From Rhodanobacteraceae bacterium (GTDB taxonomy: Bacteria; Pseudomonadota; Gammaproteobacteria; Xanthomonadales; SZUA-5), in the NCBI GenBank assembly GCA_016717705.1, contig JADKFD010000027.1, positions 5,172 to 69,171 of the forward strand: a stretch of 64,000 nucleotides of DNA, read 5' to 3'. Every line of letters starts with the position of its first letter. Position 1 is the stretch's first letter. Shown here in pieces: positions 38,378 to 47,267 of this stretch. The notes under the pieces were generated by a model that was not told the DNA's origin, searched no databases, and was given only the letters and a program-made list of their open reading frames with translations. The translations under genes and the position numbers were made by a program.

Positions 38378-41080
38378 ATGCGTGTCCTGCTGCCCGCACT
38401 GGTTGCTGCCGCTGTGCTCGGTGTTGCCGCCCAGCCGGCGCCGGCACTACAGCTGTCCTTCGGCAGTGTGCGCCTGGATCCGCTGCGCGAGCTGCCGCTG
38501 GCCCAGACGTTTGCGCCCGGTCCGCGCTGGCGCCTGCTCCAGTTTCAGCAGTCGCCAAACCAGCAGCAGCGTGACGCGCTGAGCGCGCAGGGCCTGCGCG
38601 TGGTCCAGTACTATCCGCAGTACACCTACCTGGCCTGGGGCGACGCCGCGGCCATGCAGCGTAGTGCCCATGTGCCGGGGCTGCGCTGGGCCGGCGACCT
38701 GCAGCCAGACTGGAAACGCAGCCCGGACCTGCACGGGCGCAGCGGTCGCATCGACAACGTGCAACTGCTGGTCTACGACGATGGCCGTCTGGCCGACCAA
38801 CGGGACGCGATCGAGCGCGCTGGCGGTCGCATCGTCAGCAGCGCCAGGGCGCAGCCCGATGCTGCCGTGTGGCAGATGATCGTCAGCATCGATGCCTCCG
38901 CATTGCCCGGCTTGCAGCAACTGCCGGCGGTCCTGTGGCTGGAGTACGCCAGCCCGCGCGCCGGGGTCGACGACGAGGCTTCGAGCCAGGTCGTGGCTGG
39001 CAACTACACCGCCGAGGGCGATCCGGGCGGCGTCGGCTACCTGGCTTTCCTCGATCGGCTCGGCCTGACGGGTGCTGGCGTCCGCTTTGCGGTCACCGAC
39101 ACCGGCGTCGATTACGCGCATCCGGAGCTGGGTCCGCGCATCGTCGCTGGCTACGACTATCCCGGCTGCACCTCGGCGCTCGGCCAGCCCGGCGACGACC
39201 GACCCAGCGGCGGCCACGGCACTCATGTCGCCGGCATCCTGGCCGGCGCCGGCGTCGTCGCCGGGGCGGTCGACGCGGCGGGCTACCACCACGGCATCGG
39301 CGTCGCGCCAGCGGTCGGTCTGGTGACGCTGAATCCCATCTGCGGCGGCGGCAGCTGGCCGCCTGAGGCGGGTTGGCAGGACCTCAGCCGACAGGCGCTG
39401 CTTCTCGGCGCCAGCGGCAGCAACAACTCGTGGAACAGCGGCGAACTGGGCGGCCAGGGCTATCAGGCTTCGGCGCGCACCCACGACTTCATGGTACGCG
39501 ACGGCGATTTCGAGCTGGCCGGCAACCAGGAATTCGTCATGCTGTTCTCCGCCGGAAACACCGGTCCGGCAGCGGGCACCATCACCGCGCCGAAAGAGGC
39601 CAAGAATCTGATCGTCGTCGGCAGCGCGCTGGGCACCCGGCCGACACCGCAGATCGACAGCATCGCGCCCAGCAGCAGCCGTGGGCCGGCCCAGGATGGT
39701 CGCGTGCTGCCCACCGTGGTGGCGCCCGGCGACATGATCGCCTCGACCCGACGTGTCGGCGGCGCCAGCTACTGTGCGCAATCGATCGCCGCGAACGGTC
39801 CGAATGTCGACTATGCCTATTGCTCGGGCACCAGCATGGCGACGCCGCACGTCGCCGGCCTGGCGGTCCTGCTGACTCAGGACTGGCGCGAGAGCCACGC
39901 CGGCGCCAGCCCGAGTCCGGCCATGTTGAAGGCGCTGCTGGTCAATGGGGCGGTGGACATGAACGGGCCGCCACCGGTGCCCAACAACAGCGAGGGTTGG
40001 GGTCGGGCGCACCTGACGCACAGCCTCGGTGGCGGACTGTCGCGACTGACCCTGGACCAGAGCCAGCTGCTCGACGCCGATGGCGCGGAGTTCGTCGCCC
40101 AATACCAGGTGCCGGATGCGGATCAGCCGATCCGGCTGACTCTGGCCTGGACCGACGCGCCCGGCGCGCCCGGCGCCAATCCGGCGCTGGTCAACGATCT
40201 CGATCTGATCGTCGAGACGCCCGACGGCGCCTACCTGGGCAACGTTTTCGCCGCAGGTCGCTCGGTTGTCGGCGGTTCTGCCGACGCCTTGAACAACCTG
40301 GAGAACGTCTACCTGCCGGCCGGCGCGGCGCAACTGATCAGCGTGCGCGTGCGCGCCGTCGCGCTGCCGGGCGACGGCGTACCTGGCAGTGGCGATGACA
40401 CCGACCAGGACTTTGCCCTCGTTTGCAGCAACTGCAGCGACGAACCGGCATTCAACCTGTCGATCGCCGGCGCGCCTGCCTCGTTATGCGCCGGTCAGGT
40501 GCTTGAACGCAGCCTCAGCGCCACGCCCTTGCTCGGTTTTTCCAGTCCCCTGACGCTGGGCGTCGCCGGCTGGCCGGCGCCTGGCAGCGCCAGCTATGAC
40601 CCGGCTGCGATCACCACCTTGCCGGGTAGCAGCACCCTCATGCTCGACAGCACCGGCGTCGCGACCGGCCAGTACAACATTATTCCGCGGGCGAGCTCAG
40701 GCGCTCTGGAGCGCAGCGTCATCTTTCCTGTCTTCGTCGCGGCGACACTGCCGCAGGCGGCACAGATCCAGCAGCCGGCGCCGGGTGCCAGCCAGGTTGG
40801 CCTGTTGCCGACGCTGCGCTGGAGCCATGCCGCGGGGGCCTTCGACTATCAGGTACAGATTGCCAACGACGAGAGTTTCCAGGACATCGTTGCCAGCGGC
40901 GTCACCCGCGCCAGTCAGTGGACCCCGGGCACGCCTCTGACCGCCGCGACCAGCTACTACTGGCGCGTGCTGGCGCGCAATGCCTGCGTCAGCGCGGATC
41001 TGTTCGGCGATCGTTTCGAGGATCTGCCGCAGAGTGCCGGCGTGGCCTCGGCCAGCGCGCAGTTCACCACGACGCCGTGA
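38378..41080 (+). CDS. Secreted S8 (subtilisin-like) serine peptidase
   Basis: 900 residues with a signal peptide (MRVLLPALVAAAVLGVAAQPAPA). The catalytic triad is visible: Asp in VTDTGVDYAHPEL (about 240), His in GGHGTHVAGILAG (about 283) and Ser in GTSMATPHVAGLAVLL (about 486). A P-proprotein-like beta domain follows (LTLAWTDAPGAPGANPALVNDLDLIVETP). The C-terminal region contains a fibronectin-like repeat (PTLRWSHAAGAFDYQVQIANDESF...) and LFGDRFEDLP near the end. It is probably an extracellular degradative protease. No neighbouring secretion genes other than gspF 3 kb downstream. Confidence 0.93.
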   Translation: MRVLLPALVAAAVLGVAAQPAPALQLSFGSVRLDPLRELPLAQTFAPGPRWRLLQFQQSPNQQQRDALSAQGLRVVQYYPQYTYLAWGDAAAMQRSAHVPGLRWAGDLQPDWKRSPDLHGRSGRIDNVQLLVYDDGRLADQRDAIERAGGRIVSSARAQPDAAVWQMIVSIDASALPGLQQLPAVLWLEYASPRAGVDDEASSQVVAGNYTAEGDPGGVGYLAFLDRLGLTGAGVRFAVTDTGVDYAHPELGPRIVAGYDYPGCTSALGQPGDDRPSGGHGTHVAGILAGAGVVAGAVDAAGYHHGIGVAPAVGLVTLNPICGGGSWPPEAGWQDLSRQALLLGASGSNNSWNSGELGGQGYQASARTHDFMVRDGDFELAGNQEFVMLFSAGNTGPAAGTITAPKEAKNLIVVGSALGTRPTPQIDSIAPSSSRGPAQDGRVLPTVVAPGDMIASTRRVGGASYCAQSIAANGPNVDYAYCSGTSMATPHVAGLAVLLTQDWRESHAGASPSPAMLKALLVNGAVDMNGPPPVPNNSEGWGRAHLTHSLGGGLSRLTLDQSQLLDADGAEFVAQYQVPDADQPIRLTLAWTDAPGAPGANPALVNDLDLIVETPDGAYLGNVFAAGRSVVGGSADALNNLENVYLPAGAAQLISVRVRAVALPGDGVPGSGDDTDQDFALVCSNCSDEPAFNLSIAGAPASLCAGQVLERSLSATPLLGFSSPLTLGVAGWPAPGSASYDPAAITTLPGSSTLMLDSTGVATGQYNIIPRASSGALERSVIFPVFVAATLPQAAQIQQPAPGASQVGLLPTLRWSHAAGAFDYQVQIANDESFQDIVASGVTRASQWTPGTPLTAATSYYWRVLARNACVSADLFGDRFEDLPQSAGVASASAQFTTTP

Positions 41081-41204
41081 GCGAGGGACCGATGCCCGCT
41101 CGTTGCGCTTGCCTGACCGAGGCGCGCGACCGGCGGCGGCGACCTGCGTCGGCCGGCGCAAGCTGGGCAAGAATGCGCTTCCGCCCCGGACTGGAGTGCA
41201 CGCG

Positions 41205-41915
41205 ATGGCGCGCTGGCTGCTTGCTCTGTTGCTGCTGTCGATCGTGACCCCGGCGCTGACACGCACGGTTCCGAGCAACGACCGCAGCCGCCAGGCCGCC
41301 GCACGCGTCGAAGCGAGCTTGCGCACGCAGTTGGGACAGCTGGGCGCCGACTGGGGCGCCGCGCTGTACCTGCGCATCTTCAAGGCCAGCGACGAACTCG
41401 AGGTCTGGGTGGATACCGGCGCGCGTCACCAGTTGCTGCGCAGCTGGCCGATCTGTACCTGGTCCGGCGCGCTCGGCCCGAAGCAGCGCGAGGGTGACGG
41501 CCAGGCGCCGGAAGGCTTCTACGCCGTCGGTCCGCAGCAGCTGAACCCGGCCAGCAACTACCATCTGTCCTTCAACCTCGGCTATCCCAACGCCTTTGAT
41601 CGCGCCCACCAGCGCACCGGCAACTATTTGATGGTGCACGGCAACTGCGTGTCGATCGGCTGCTATGCCATGGGCGATGCCGCCATCGAGGAGATCTACA
41701 CGCTGGTGGCGGCAGCCCTGGAACACGGCCAGGATCGGGTGCCCGTTCACGTCTTTCCGTTCCGCATGGACAGCGGCTGGGAGCAGCAGCATCAGGACAG
41801 CGAATGGTTGCCGTTCTGGCGCGAACTGGCGCCAGCCTACAGCGCCTTTGCGCAGAACGGCCGGCCACCGCGGGTGTCGGTGAAGGACCGGCGTTATGTG
41901 GTGGTGGAGCCATAG
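41205..41915 (+). CDS. L,D-transpeptidase-family protein (YafK-like)
   Basis: 236 residues with a signal peptide (MARWLLALLLLSIVTPALT). The YkuD/L,D-transpeptidase catalytic signature is HGNCVSIGCYAMGD, with His near 145 and the nucleophilic Cys at 153. The domain also has EGFYAVGPQQLNPASNYHLSFNLGYPNAFDR, closest to the YafK/DpaA branch, whose E. coli member detaches Braun lipoprotein from peptidoglycan. It acts in the periplasm. The ATG at 41205 is chosen because it starts the signal peptide. Confidence 0.9.
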   Translation: MARWLLALLLLSIVTPALTRTVPSNDRSRQAAARVEASLRTQLGQLGADWGAALYLRIFKASDELEVWVDTGARHQLLRSWPICTWSGALGPKQREGDGQAPEGFYAVGPQQLNPASNYHLSFNLGYPNAFDRAHQRTGNYLMVHGNCVSIGCYAMGDAAIEEIYTLVAAALEHGQDRVPVHVFPFRMDSGWEQQHQDSEWLPFWRELAPAYSAFAQNGRPPRVSVKDRRYVVVEP

Positions 41916-41926
41916 CAGCTGCCTTC

Positions 41927-41979
41927 CGTAGAGCGGAGCTTGCTCCGCTGCCGTCTGTAGAGCGGAGCTTGCTCCGCTG
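41927..41979. repeat. Two direct copies of a GAGCGGAGCTTGCTCCGC hairpin
   Basis: Units at 41927-41950 and 41956-41979 each contain TAGAGCGGAGCTTGCTCCGC, a short palindrome. It follows the L,D-transpeptidase stop and could act as a terminator or be a small REP family. Confidence 0.75.
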
Positions 41980-42063
41980 CTGTTGCTGGCAAAAGCCAGG
42001 GCAGCGGTGCAGGCTCCGCATTGCGGAAGCACTTGGCCGCGCCGGCATCGGTCCTTCACATCC

Positions 42064-42612
42064 ATGCTCATCGCCCTGAACAAACCCTACGACGTGCTCT
42101 GCCAGTTCACCGACCCGCTGGGTCGCGCGACCTTGGCCGATCTGGTGCGCGTGCCTGGCGTTTACGCCGCCGGCCGGCTGGATCGCGACAGCGAGGGCCT
42201 GCTGCTGCTGACCGACGACGGCAAGCTGGCCCAGCGCATCACCGATCCGCGTCACGCACTGGCCAAGACCTACTGGGCCCAGGTCGAGGGTGCGGCCAAT
42301 CCCGAGGCGGCGGCACGGTTGGGTCGGGGTGTCGTCCTGAATGACGGACCGACGCGTCCGGCGCAGGTCAGCATTCTCGACGGCGAGCCGCCCGGGCTGT
42401 GGCCGCGCACGCCGCCGATCCGCTTTCGCGCACAGATCCCGACGCACTGGCTGCAGCTGACCATCCGCGAAGGGCGCAACCGACAGGTCCGGCGCATGAC
42501 CGCAGCCGTCGGACTACCCACGCTGCGCCTGATCCGCGCCCGCATCGGCGCGATTGGCCTCGACCAACTCGCTCCCGGCAACTGGCGAGAAGTCGATCCG
42601 CAGATGCTCTAA
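42064..42612 (+). CDS. rluE: Ribosomal large-subunit pseudouridine synthase (RluE type)
   Basis: 182 residues, an RsuA/RluE-family synthase without an S4 domain. E. coli RluE modifies U2457 of 23S rRNA. The catalytic Asp is at residue 40 in AGRLDRDSEGLLLLTDDG. KTYWAQVEG and the RNA-binding end EGRNRQVRRMTAAVGLPTLRLIRARIG are intact. The ATG at 42064 gives the family start MLIALNKPYDVLCQF. It converges on the membrane-protein gene across a hairpin at 42618. Confidence 0.9.
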   Translation: MLIALNKPYDVLCQFTDPLGRATLADLVRVPGVYAAGRLDRDSEGLLLLTDDGKLAQRITDPRHALAKTYWAQVEGAANPEAAARLGRGVVLNDGPTRPAQVSILDGEPPGLWPRTPPIRFRAQIPTHWLQLTIREGRNRQVRRMTAAVGLPTLRLIRARIGAIGLDQLAPGNWREVDPQML

Positions 42613-42617
42613 CCCCG

Positions 42618-42643
42618 AGGGAATTTCGGAACGAAATTCCCCT
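42618..42643. terminator. Hairpin between convergent genes
   Basis: GAGGGAATTTCG and the inverted CGAAATTCCCCT form a stem of about 11 bp with a 3-4-base loop, between rluE and the convergent membrane-protein gene. It is plausible as a bidirectional terminator. Confidence 0.6.
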
Positions 42644-44153
42644 ATGGATTGGCCATCACCGCACGCACGCGCTTGCGACTGAAATCGAGATTGGCCTTGC
42701 CGCCGCTGACGCGCATCTGGATGGTCAGGGTCTCCGGAGTCACCTCGGTCAAGGTGCCGATGCGCGAGCGGCCGTCGTCGGACTCGATGGACACGCGCTC
42801 GCCGATCGCCGCGATCAGGCTGGCGGTGTCGAGTGCGATCGACGTCGGTTGAACGCGGGTCGGTTGTTGCGGTTTCGGCGCCGGGGCGGGTTTCTCCGCA
42901 GCGGCGGGCGCCGCCGCCTCGGGCGGCGGTGCGGTCATCGCGCGCATGCGCTCGCCCAGTTGCGCCAGCGGCGTGCTGGCGGCCACTGCACCGGCGTCGG
43001 CGTTGCGCGCCAGCAGATCGTAGATGCTGCCGCTGTAGGCACTCGGCAACGGCCGCGAGGCGACGAACTCCAGCGACAGCGGCACCGCCGCTGCTTCCTG
43101 GTCATGCCAGATCCGCGGGTGCATCACCTGCCACTTCTGGTCGGCGGGGTAGGTGGCGAACAGGTCCGGCGGCACCTCGGCCGGCCACGTCGCTTCCACC
43201 GTCAGCGTGCCGCCGCTGCGCGCGAATTCGGAATAGACGGCCTCGGTTTCCGGGGCCATGCGCACACCGTAGACCTCGAGTACGCGCCTGACCGTGGTGA
43301 TATGGCGGCGCTGGAACTCCTCGGCGTCGACCTTGGCCTGTTCCGCGCACCAGCTGTTGCGGGCTTCGACGAAGCCGAAGTCCTTCAGGATCCAGCGCAT
43401 CGCGGTCGGACGTTCGCCAACGCCATCGCTCTCCAGAAAGCGTCGCGGCTGGTCGCTGGAAAAGTCCAGCTCGAAGCGCGAATTCATGACCCCCGGGGCA
43501 TCCAGCTCGGCCACGACCGTTGCCTGCTCCGGGCCGGTCACGCTAAAGCCGATGCTGAAATCGGTCCGCTGATATCGCAGGTGCAGATCCTGCTGCAATT
43601 GCAGCGGCACGAAATAGCGGACGTTGGGGCAGCCCTCGGTTTCGAAGGGCGCACCCGAGCTGAAGCCAATATCCGGCAGGCCGGGGGGAACCAGCTCGTT
43701 GATGTCCACCTCAAAGCCGCGCATGCGCAGGTACAAATGTTCGGTGGACGGCAGCAGTCCGCCGCCACGCTCACCGGACATCGGATTGAAGCTGCGCGCC
43801 AGCCGCTCGGAGCGGCTTTCCAGAGGGTTCGCCAACTGCAACACCCACCACCAGCCCGGCGTTTCCAGCTCCAGCTCGGCCATCGACAGCCCGGAGGTTC
43901 CGCCGGTGGCCGATTCGATCCGGAACTTGCGGATACCCAGGTTTCCGTCCCAGGTGTAGTAGCCGCCGCGATGACTGGCGTTGGCAAACAGGCCAGCCGC
44001 CTGCACCAGGCTGTCGGCAACCCGGTTGATCTGGTGGATCAGGTAAAAATGCGCACCCACCAGCGCAGCGACCGTGATACCGACGATCTTCAGCCACAGG
44101 GGCACCCCAGAGTGCCGCGCGATGGTCACGGGACGTGCCGGACGTTTGCTCAT
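42642..44153 (-). CDS. Membrane-anchored protein of unknown function with Sm-like C-terminus
   Basis: 503 residues. One transmembrane helix (WLKIVGITVAALVGAHFYLI, about 17-37) follows a basic cytoplasmic head. The rest is a large periplasmic-type region of about 370 residues with no recognised motif, then a proline/alanine linker (PPPEAAAPAAAEKPAPAPKPQQP). The last 60 or so residues (VSIESDDGRSRIGTLTEVTPETLTIQMRVSGG...RVRAVMANP) have the strand pattern of an Sm/LSm- or Tudor-like barrel. It lies 55 bp downstream of gspF on the same strand, so a role near the secretion machine is possible but unproven. GAG lies about 7 bases before the chosen ATG. Confidence 0.65.
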   Translation of the reverse strand: MSKRPARPVTIARHSGVPLWLKIVGITVAALVGAHFYLIHQINRVADSLVQAAGLFANASHRGGYYTWDGNLGIRKFRIESATGGTSGLSMAELELETPGWWWVLQLANPLESRSERLARSFNPMSGERGGGLLPSTEHLYLRMRGFEVDINELVPPGLPDIGFSSGAPFETEGCPNVRYFVPLQLQQDLHLRYQRTDFSIGFSVTGPEQATVVAELDAPGVMNSRFELDFSSDQPRRFLESDGVGERPTAMRWILKDFGFVEARNSWCAEQAKVDAEEFQRRHITTVRRVLEVYGVRMAPETEAVYSEFARSGGTLTVEATWPAEVPPDLFATYPADQKWQVMHPRIWHDQEAAAVPLSLEFVASRPLPSAYSGSIYDLLARNADAGAVAASTPLAQLGERMRAMTAPPPEAAAPAAAEKPAPAPKPQQPTRVQPTSIALDTASLIAAIGERVSIESDDGRSRIGTLTEVTPETLTIQMRVSGGKANLDFSRKRVRAVMANP

Positions 44154-44207
44154 GGTCACGCTCGATGTGGCGAAATCGACCACAGCATAACTCGCACGCG
44201 GCGGCCC

Positions 44208-45434
44208 CTAACGGATGATCTGGTTCATCTCGAAGATCGGCAGCAGGATCGCCAGCACCATGAACAGCACCAGCGCGCCCATGGCGACGATCAGCATGGG
44301 CTCCAGCACCGCGACAAAGGCGTTCAACGAGCCCGCCACCTGTTTCTCCTGCAGTTCGGCGGCGTGATCCAGCATCGGTTCCAGCTCGCCGCTTTTCTCG
44401 CCGCTGCCCACCAGGCGCGTCAACAGTGGCGGAAAGCGACCGCTTTCGGACAGAGCGCGGCTCAAGGTGCCGCCTTCGCGTACGCGTGCGATGGCGGCCA
44501 CAACGGCCTCGCGCAGGGGCAGCAGGGTCAGCGTCGCCGCGCCCAGGCGCAGCGCCTCCAGCAGCGGCACCGAAGCGGCCGTGGCGATCGACAGCGTGCG
44601 TGCAAAGCGCGCCGTGTCCTGGGCGCGCAGCAGCGCGCCGATCAGCGGAATGCCCATCAGCAACGCATGCCAGCGGGTGCGAAATTCCGGCCGCAGCAGC
44701 GCGGCGCGAAAGGCAACTGCGCTGCCGATCAACGCCAGCAGCAGCCACGGCCCGGCGATGCGCACAAAAGCGCTCAACGCCAGCAGCACGCGCGTCGGCC
44801 ATGGCAGCTGCTGCTGCAGCTGCTCGAATACGCCGACCACCTGCGGCACCACATAGCCCAGCAGGCCGGAGACGATGGCGAAAGCCACCAGAGACAGCAG
44901 CGCCGGGTAGATCAGTGCAGCGATCACCTTCTGACCGAGCTCGCGACGCTCCTCAAGGAAACCGGCCAGGCGTTCGAGTACGCGATCAAGCTTGCCGGAC
45001 TGCTCACCGGCGGCCACCGCCGAGCGATACAGTTCGGGAAAACTCTCCGGAAACTCGCCCAGGCTGTCCGCCAGCGTGCGCCCTTCCATCAATCTGGAGC
45101 GCACCGCGACCAGCATGCGCCGGGCGCGCGCATCGCCGCTCTGTTCGGCGAGCGCCGACAGCGCCTCATCCAGCGGCAATCCGGCACGCACCAGGGTCGC
45201 CCACTGGCGCGTCAGGATCGACAGATCGCCCGCCGAAATGCCGCGCCCGAAGATCTCCTTGAACTCTCGCCGCGGCGCCTGCTCGTGGACCTCGGACACT
45301 TCCAGCGGCACCAGACCCTGGTCGCGCAGGCTCTGGCGTACCGCCTTGGGCGTATCGCCCTGCAGCACACCCTTCTTGGTGCGGCCAGCGTTATCCAGCG
45401 CCTGGTATTCGAATGCGGGCATCGGCGAGGTCAA
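44208..45434 (-). CDS. gspF: Type II secretion/type IV pilus inner-membrane platform protein (GspF/PilC family)
   Basis: 408 residues with two tandem T2SSF domains (SILTRQWATLVRAGLPLDEALSAL... and RFARTLSIATAASVPLLEALRLGA...) and three transmembrane segments, the typical GspF layout. The N-terminus (MPAFEYQALDNAGRTKKGVLQGDTPKAVRQSL) fits GspF. It forms the membrane platform that couples the ATPase to pseudopilus assembly. No gspE, gspG or gspD lies beside it here, so it is an orphan locus paired only with the downstream membrane protein. Confidence 0.9.
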   Translation of the reverse strand: MTSPMPAFEYQALDNAGRTKKGVLQGDTPKAVRQSLRDQGLVPLEVSEVHEQAPRREFKEIFGRGISAGDLSILTRQWATLVRAGLPLDEALSALAEQSGDARARRMLVAVRSRLMEGRTLADSLGEFPESFPELYRSAVAAGEQSGKLDRVLERLAGFLEERRELGQKVIAALIYPALLSLVAFAIVSGLLGYVVPQVVGVFEQLQQQLPWPTRVLLALSAFVRIAGPWLLLALIGSAVAFRAALLRPEFRTRWHALLMGIPLIGALLRAQDTARFARTLSIATAASVPLLEALRLGAATLTLLPLREAVVAAIARVREGGTLSRALSESGRFPPLLTRLVGSGEKSGELEPMLDHAAELQEKQVAGSLNAFVAVLEPMLIVAMGALVLFMVLAILLPIFEMNQIIR

Positions 45435-45480
45435 TCGCAGCGCGGGACATCAGCCGCCGAGCATAGGCGTTGGGCCGCTG

Positions 45481-45512
45481 TTGTAGGAGCGACGCGTGCG
45501 TCGCGACCAGGC
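45481..45512. repeat. Single family A variant unit
   Basis: TGTAGGAGCGACGCGTGCGT followed by CGCGACCAGG: one palindromic unit upstream of gspF. Confidence 0.6.
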
Positions 45513-45547
45513 CGGCGCCCTCGCTCTGACCTGACCGTGGATTGAGC

Positions 45548-45655
45548 ACGCAAAGGACGCAAAGGGGCGCAAAGGACGCAAAGGAAAGCCAGATGCCAAT
45601 GGCCATAGATTTTGTTGTTTTTGCGTCCTTTGCGAACTTTGCGTCCTTTGCGTCC
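45548..45655. repeat. Inverted repeat with CGCAAAGGA arms, copy 1
   Basis: Left arm 45548-45584 and right arm 45620-45655 are built of CGCAAAGGA/GGCGCAAAG units (period 8-9) and pair over about 36 bp with about four mismatches. The loop is about 36 bp. It lies between the divergent gspF and folE genes. A second copy is at 53374-53463. Confidence 0.8.
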
Positions 45656-45802
45656 CCAGAAGTAGCCCCCGGGACACGCCGTTGTGCAGTTCCGTGACTA
45701 GACCATTGATCGACTGACGCCTCCCTCAGACGCAGACGCCCCGTTCGCACCCGACCCGGCATTCTGCGAACATCTCCCCCACACCTCATGCGAATCACCG
45801 GC

Positions 45803-46534
45803 ATGGCCAAGAAAGCTCCGCGCACCGCGAATGCCGTATCCGCCCCGGTGGCCGGCGAGCCCGCCTCCGAGCGCATTCGCGCCCGTATCCTGGCATCGGG
45901 GCAGCGCTTCAACGCCAACGACAATATCGCCGCTTTCATCGAACCCGGCGAACTGGACGAATTGCAGGAAGAGGTACGCGGGCACCTGACCGGCGTGCTG
46001 CGCAGCCTGGTCATCGACACCGACAGCGACCACAACACCCAGGACACCGCGCGCCGCGTCGCCAAGATGTACCTGAACGAGATCTTCCGCGGCCGCTATG
46101 TGCCGGCGCCACCGGTCACCGAGTTTCCCAACGTCGAGCAGTTGAACGAGCTGATGATCGTCGGCCCGATCACCGTGCGCAGCGCCTGCTCGCACCACCT
46201 GTGCCCGATCATGGGCAAGGTCTGGGTCGGCATCATGCCCAACGAGCATTCCAATCTGATCGGCCTGTCCAAGTACGCGCGTCTGACCGAATGGGTGATG
46301 AGCCGCCCGCAGATCCAGGAAGAGGCCGTCACCCAGCTGTCCAGCCTGCTCTACGACATGATGCAGCCCGATGGTCTGGCGCTGGTGATGGAGGCCGATC
46401 ACTTCTGCATGCACTGGCGCGGCGTCAAGGACGCCGACTCGAAGATGATCAACAGCGTGATGCGCGGGTCCTTCCTCAAGGACGCCAATCTGCGCCGCGA
46501 GTTCTTGAGTTTGCTGAATCGGCAGCGGGGCTAG
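45803..46534 (+). CDS. folE: GTP cyclohydrolase I
   Basis: About 243 residues (248 if the ATG at 45788 is used). It converts GTP to dihydroneopterin triphosphate, the first step toward folates and pterins. Zinc ligands are visible in SACSHHLCPI and in DHFCMHWRG. DTARRVAKMYLNEIF and GLSKYARLTEWVMSRPQIQE are typical. The head of about 45 residues is longer than the E. coli enzyme's. It is on the same strand as, and 190 bp upstream of, a BLUF photoreceptor gene. Confidence 0.94.
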   Translation: MAKKAPRTANAVSAPVAGEPASERIRARILASGQRFNANDNIAAFIEPGELDELQEEVRGHLTGVLRSLVIDTDSDHNTQDTARRVAKMYLNEIFRGRYVPAPPVTEFPNVEQLNELMIVGPITVRSACSHHLCPIMGKVWVGIMPNEHSNLIGLSKYARLTEWVMSRPQIQEEAVTQLSSLLYDMMQPDGLALVMEADHFCMHWRGVKDADSKMINSVMRGSFLKDANLRREFLSLLNRQRG

Positions 46535-46544
46535 GCATGAAAAG

Positions 46545-46667
46545 GCGGGGCAGGGGGCAGGGGGCAGGGGACGTGGAATTCGCCGCTGTTGGAAGACCTT
46601 CGGCCGGCGTTGGAGGTCCGGATCAGCGCGCCGCTGCTGTCCCCCTGCCCCCTGCCCCCTGCCCCGC
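46545..46667. repeat. Inverted repeat with (GGGGGCA)n arms, copy 2
   Basis: Perfect 26-bp arms at 46545-46570 and 46642-46667, identical to those at 1228-1386, flanking a 71-bp loop unrelated to that of copy 1. It lies between folE and the BLUF gene. Confidence 0.85.
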
Positions 46668-46723
46668 TCTTTTGTCAAGGGCCTCGCGCGCCCCCACCCC
46701 CACCCCACCCTGAGGCATCCCCC

Positions 46724-47173
46724 ATGCTGGTCCGCTTGCTCTACGCCAGTCGCACCAAGACCAAACCGACGCCGAAGATGATCGAGTCGATCCTCGAGTC
46801 CTCGCGCAAGCACAATCCGGAAAGCGGCATCACCGGCCTCCTGTGCCACGGCGGCGAGGTGTTTCTGCAAGTGCTCGAAGGTGGCCGCGACGCGGTCAAC
46901 GCGCTCTACAACCAGATCTCGCGCGATCCGCGCCATGAGCACGTGGTCATCCTGCATTACGAAGAGGTCACCGAACGCCGCTTCGCCGGTTGGACCATGG
47001 GCCAGGTCAACCTGGCCAAGGTCAACGCCTCGCTGCTGCTGAAATACTCCGAGCGCGCCACGCTCGATCCCTATGCGGTGTCCGGCAAGGTGTCGATGGC
47101 GCTGCTCGAAGAGCTGATCGCAACTGCGTCGATCCTCGGGCGCTCGTCCTGCCAGACCGGCAGCGACGCCTGA
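46724..47173 (+). CDS. BLUF-domain blue-light photoreceptor
   Basis: 149 residues, essentially a single BLUF domain with a short helical tail. Key flavin-pocket residues are all present: Tyr7 (LLYASR), Asn31 (KHNPESGITG), Gln49 (FLQVLEG), and Trp90/Met92 (RFAGWTMGQ). It binds FAD and signals blue light by a hydrogen-bond switch, presumably to a separate partner since no output domain is fused. It follows folE. Pterin synthesis and light-response genes are sometimes grouped because photolyases use folate antennas, but no photolyase is seen here. Confidence 0.92.
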   Translation: MLVRLLYASRTKTKPTPKMIESILESSRKHNPESGITGLLCHGGEVFLQVLEGGRDAVNALYNQISRDPRHEHVVILHYEEVTERRFAGWTMGQVNLAKVNASLLLKYSERATLDPYAVSGKVSMALLEELIATASILGRSSCQTGSDA

Positions 47174-47267
47174 TCTGGAGTGCGGTGGCTTGCCACCGCA
47201 TCTGGATGCGCTTGCATTGCCTGCCGTAGAGCATCCAAAGCGCCGGCGAGCCGGCGCACTCCAGATC
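47172..47267. repeat. REP pair, family C, copy 2
   Basis: GATCTGGAGTGCGGTGGCTT and the inverted AGCCGGCGCACTCCAGATC, with an inner GGATGC/GCATCC pair. It separates the convergent BLUF and TetR genes. Confidence 0.8.

Noticed and set aside
42399..45545. A 1048-codon plus-strand frame opposite the membrane protein and gspF
   Set aside because: It spans two recognisable minus-strand genes and their gap, with shadow-type composition and no motifs.
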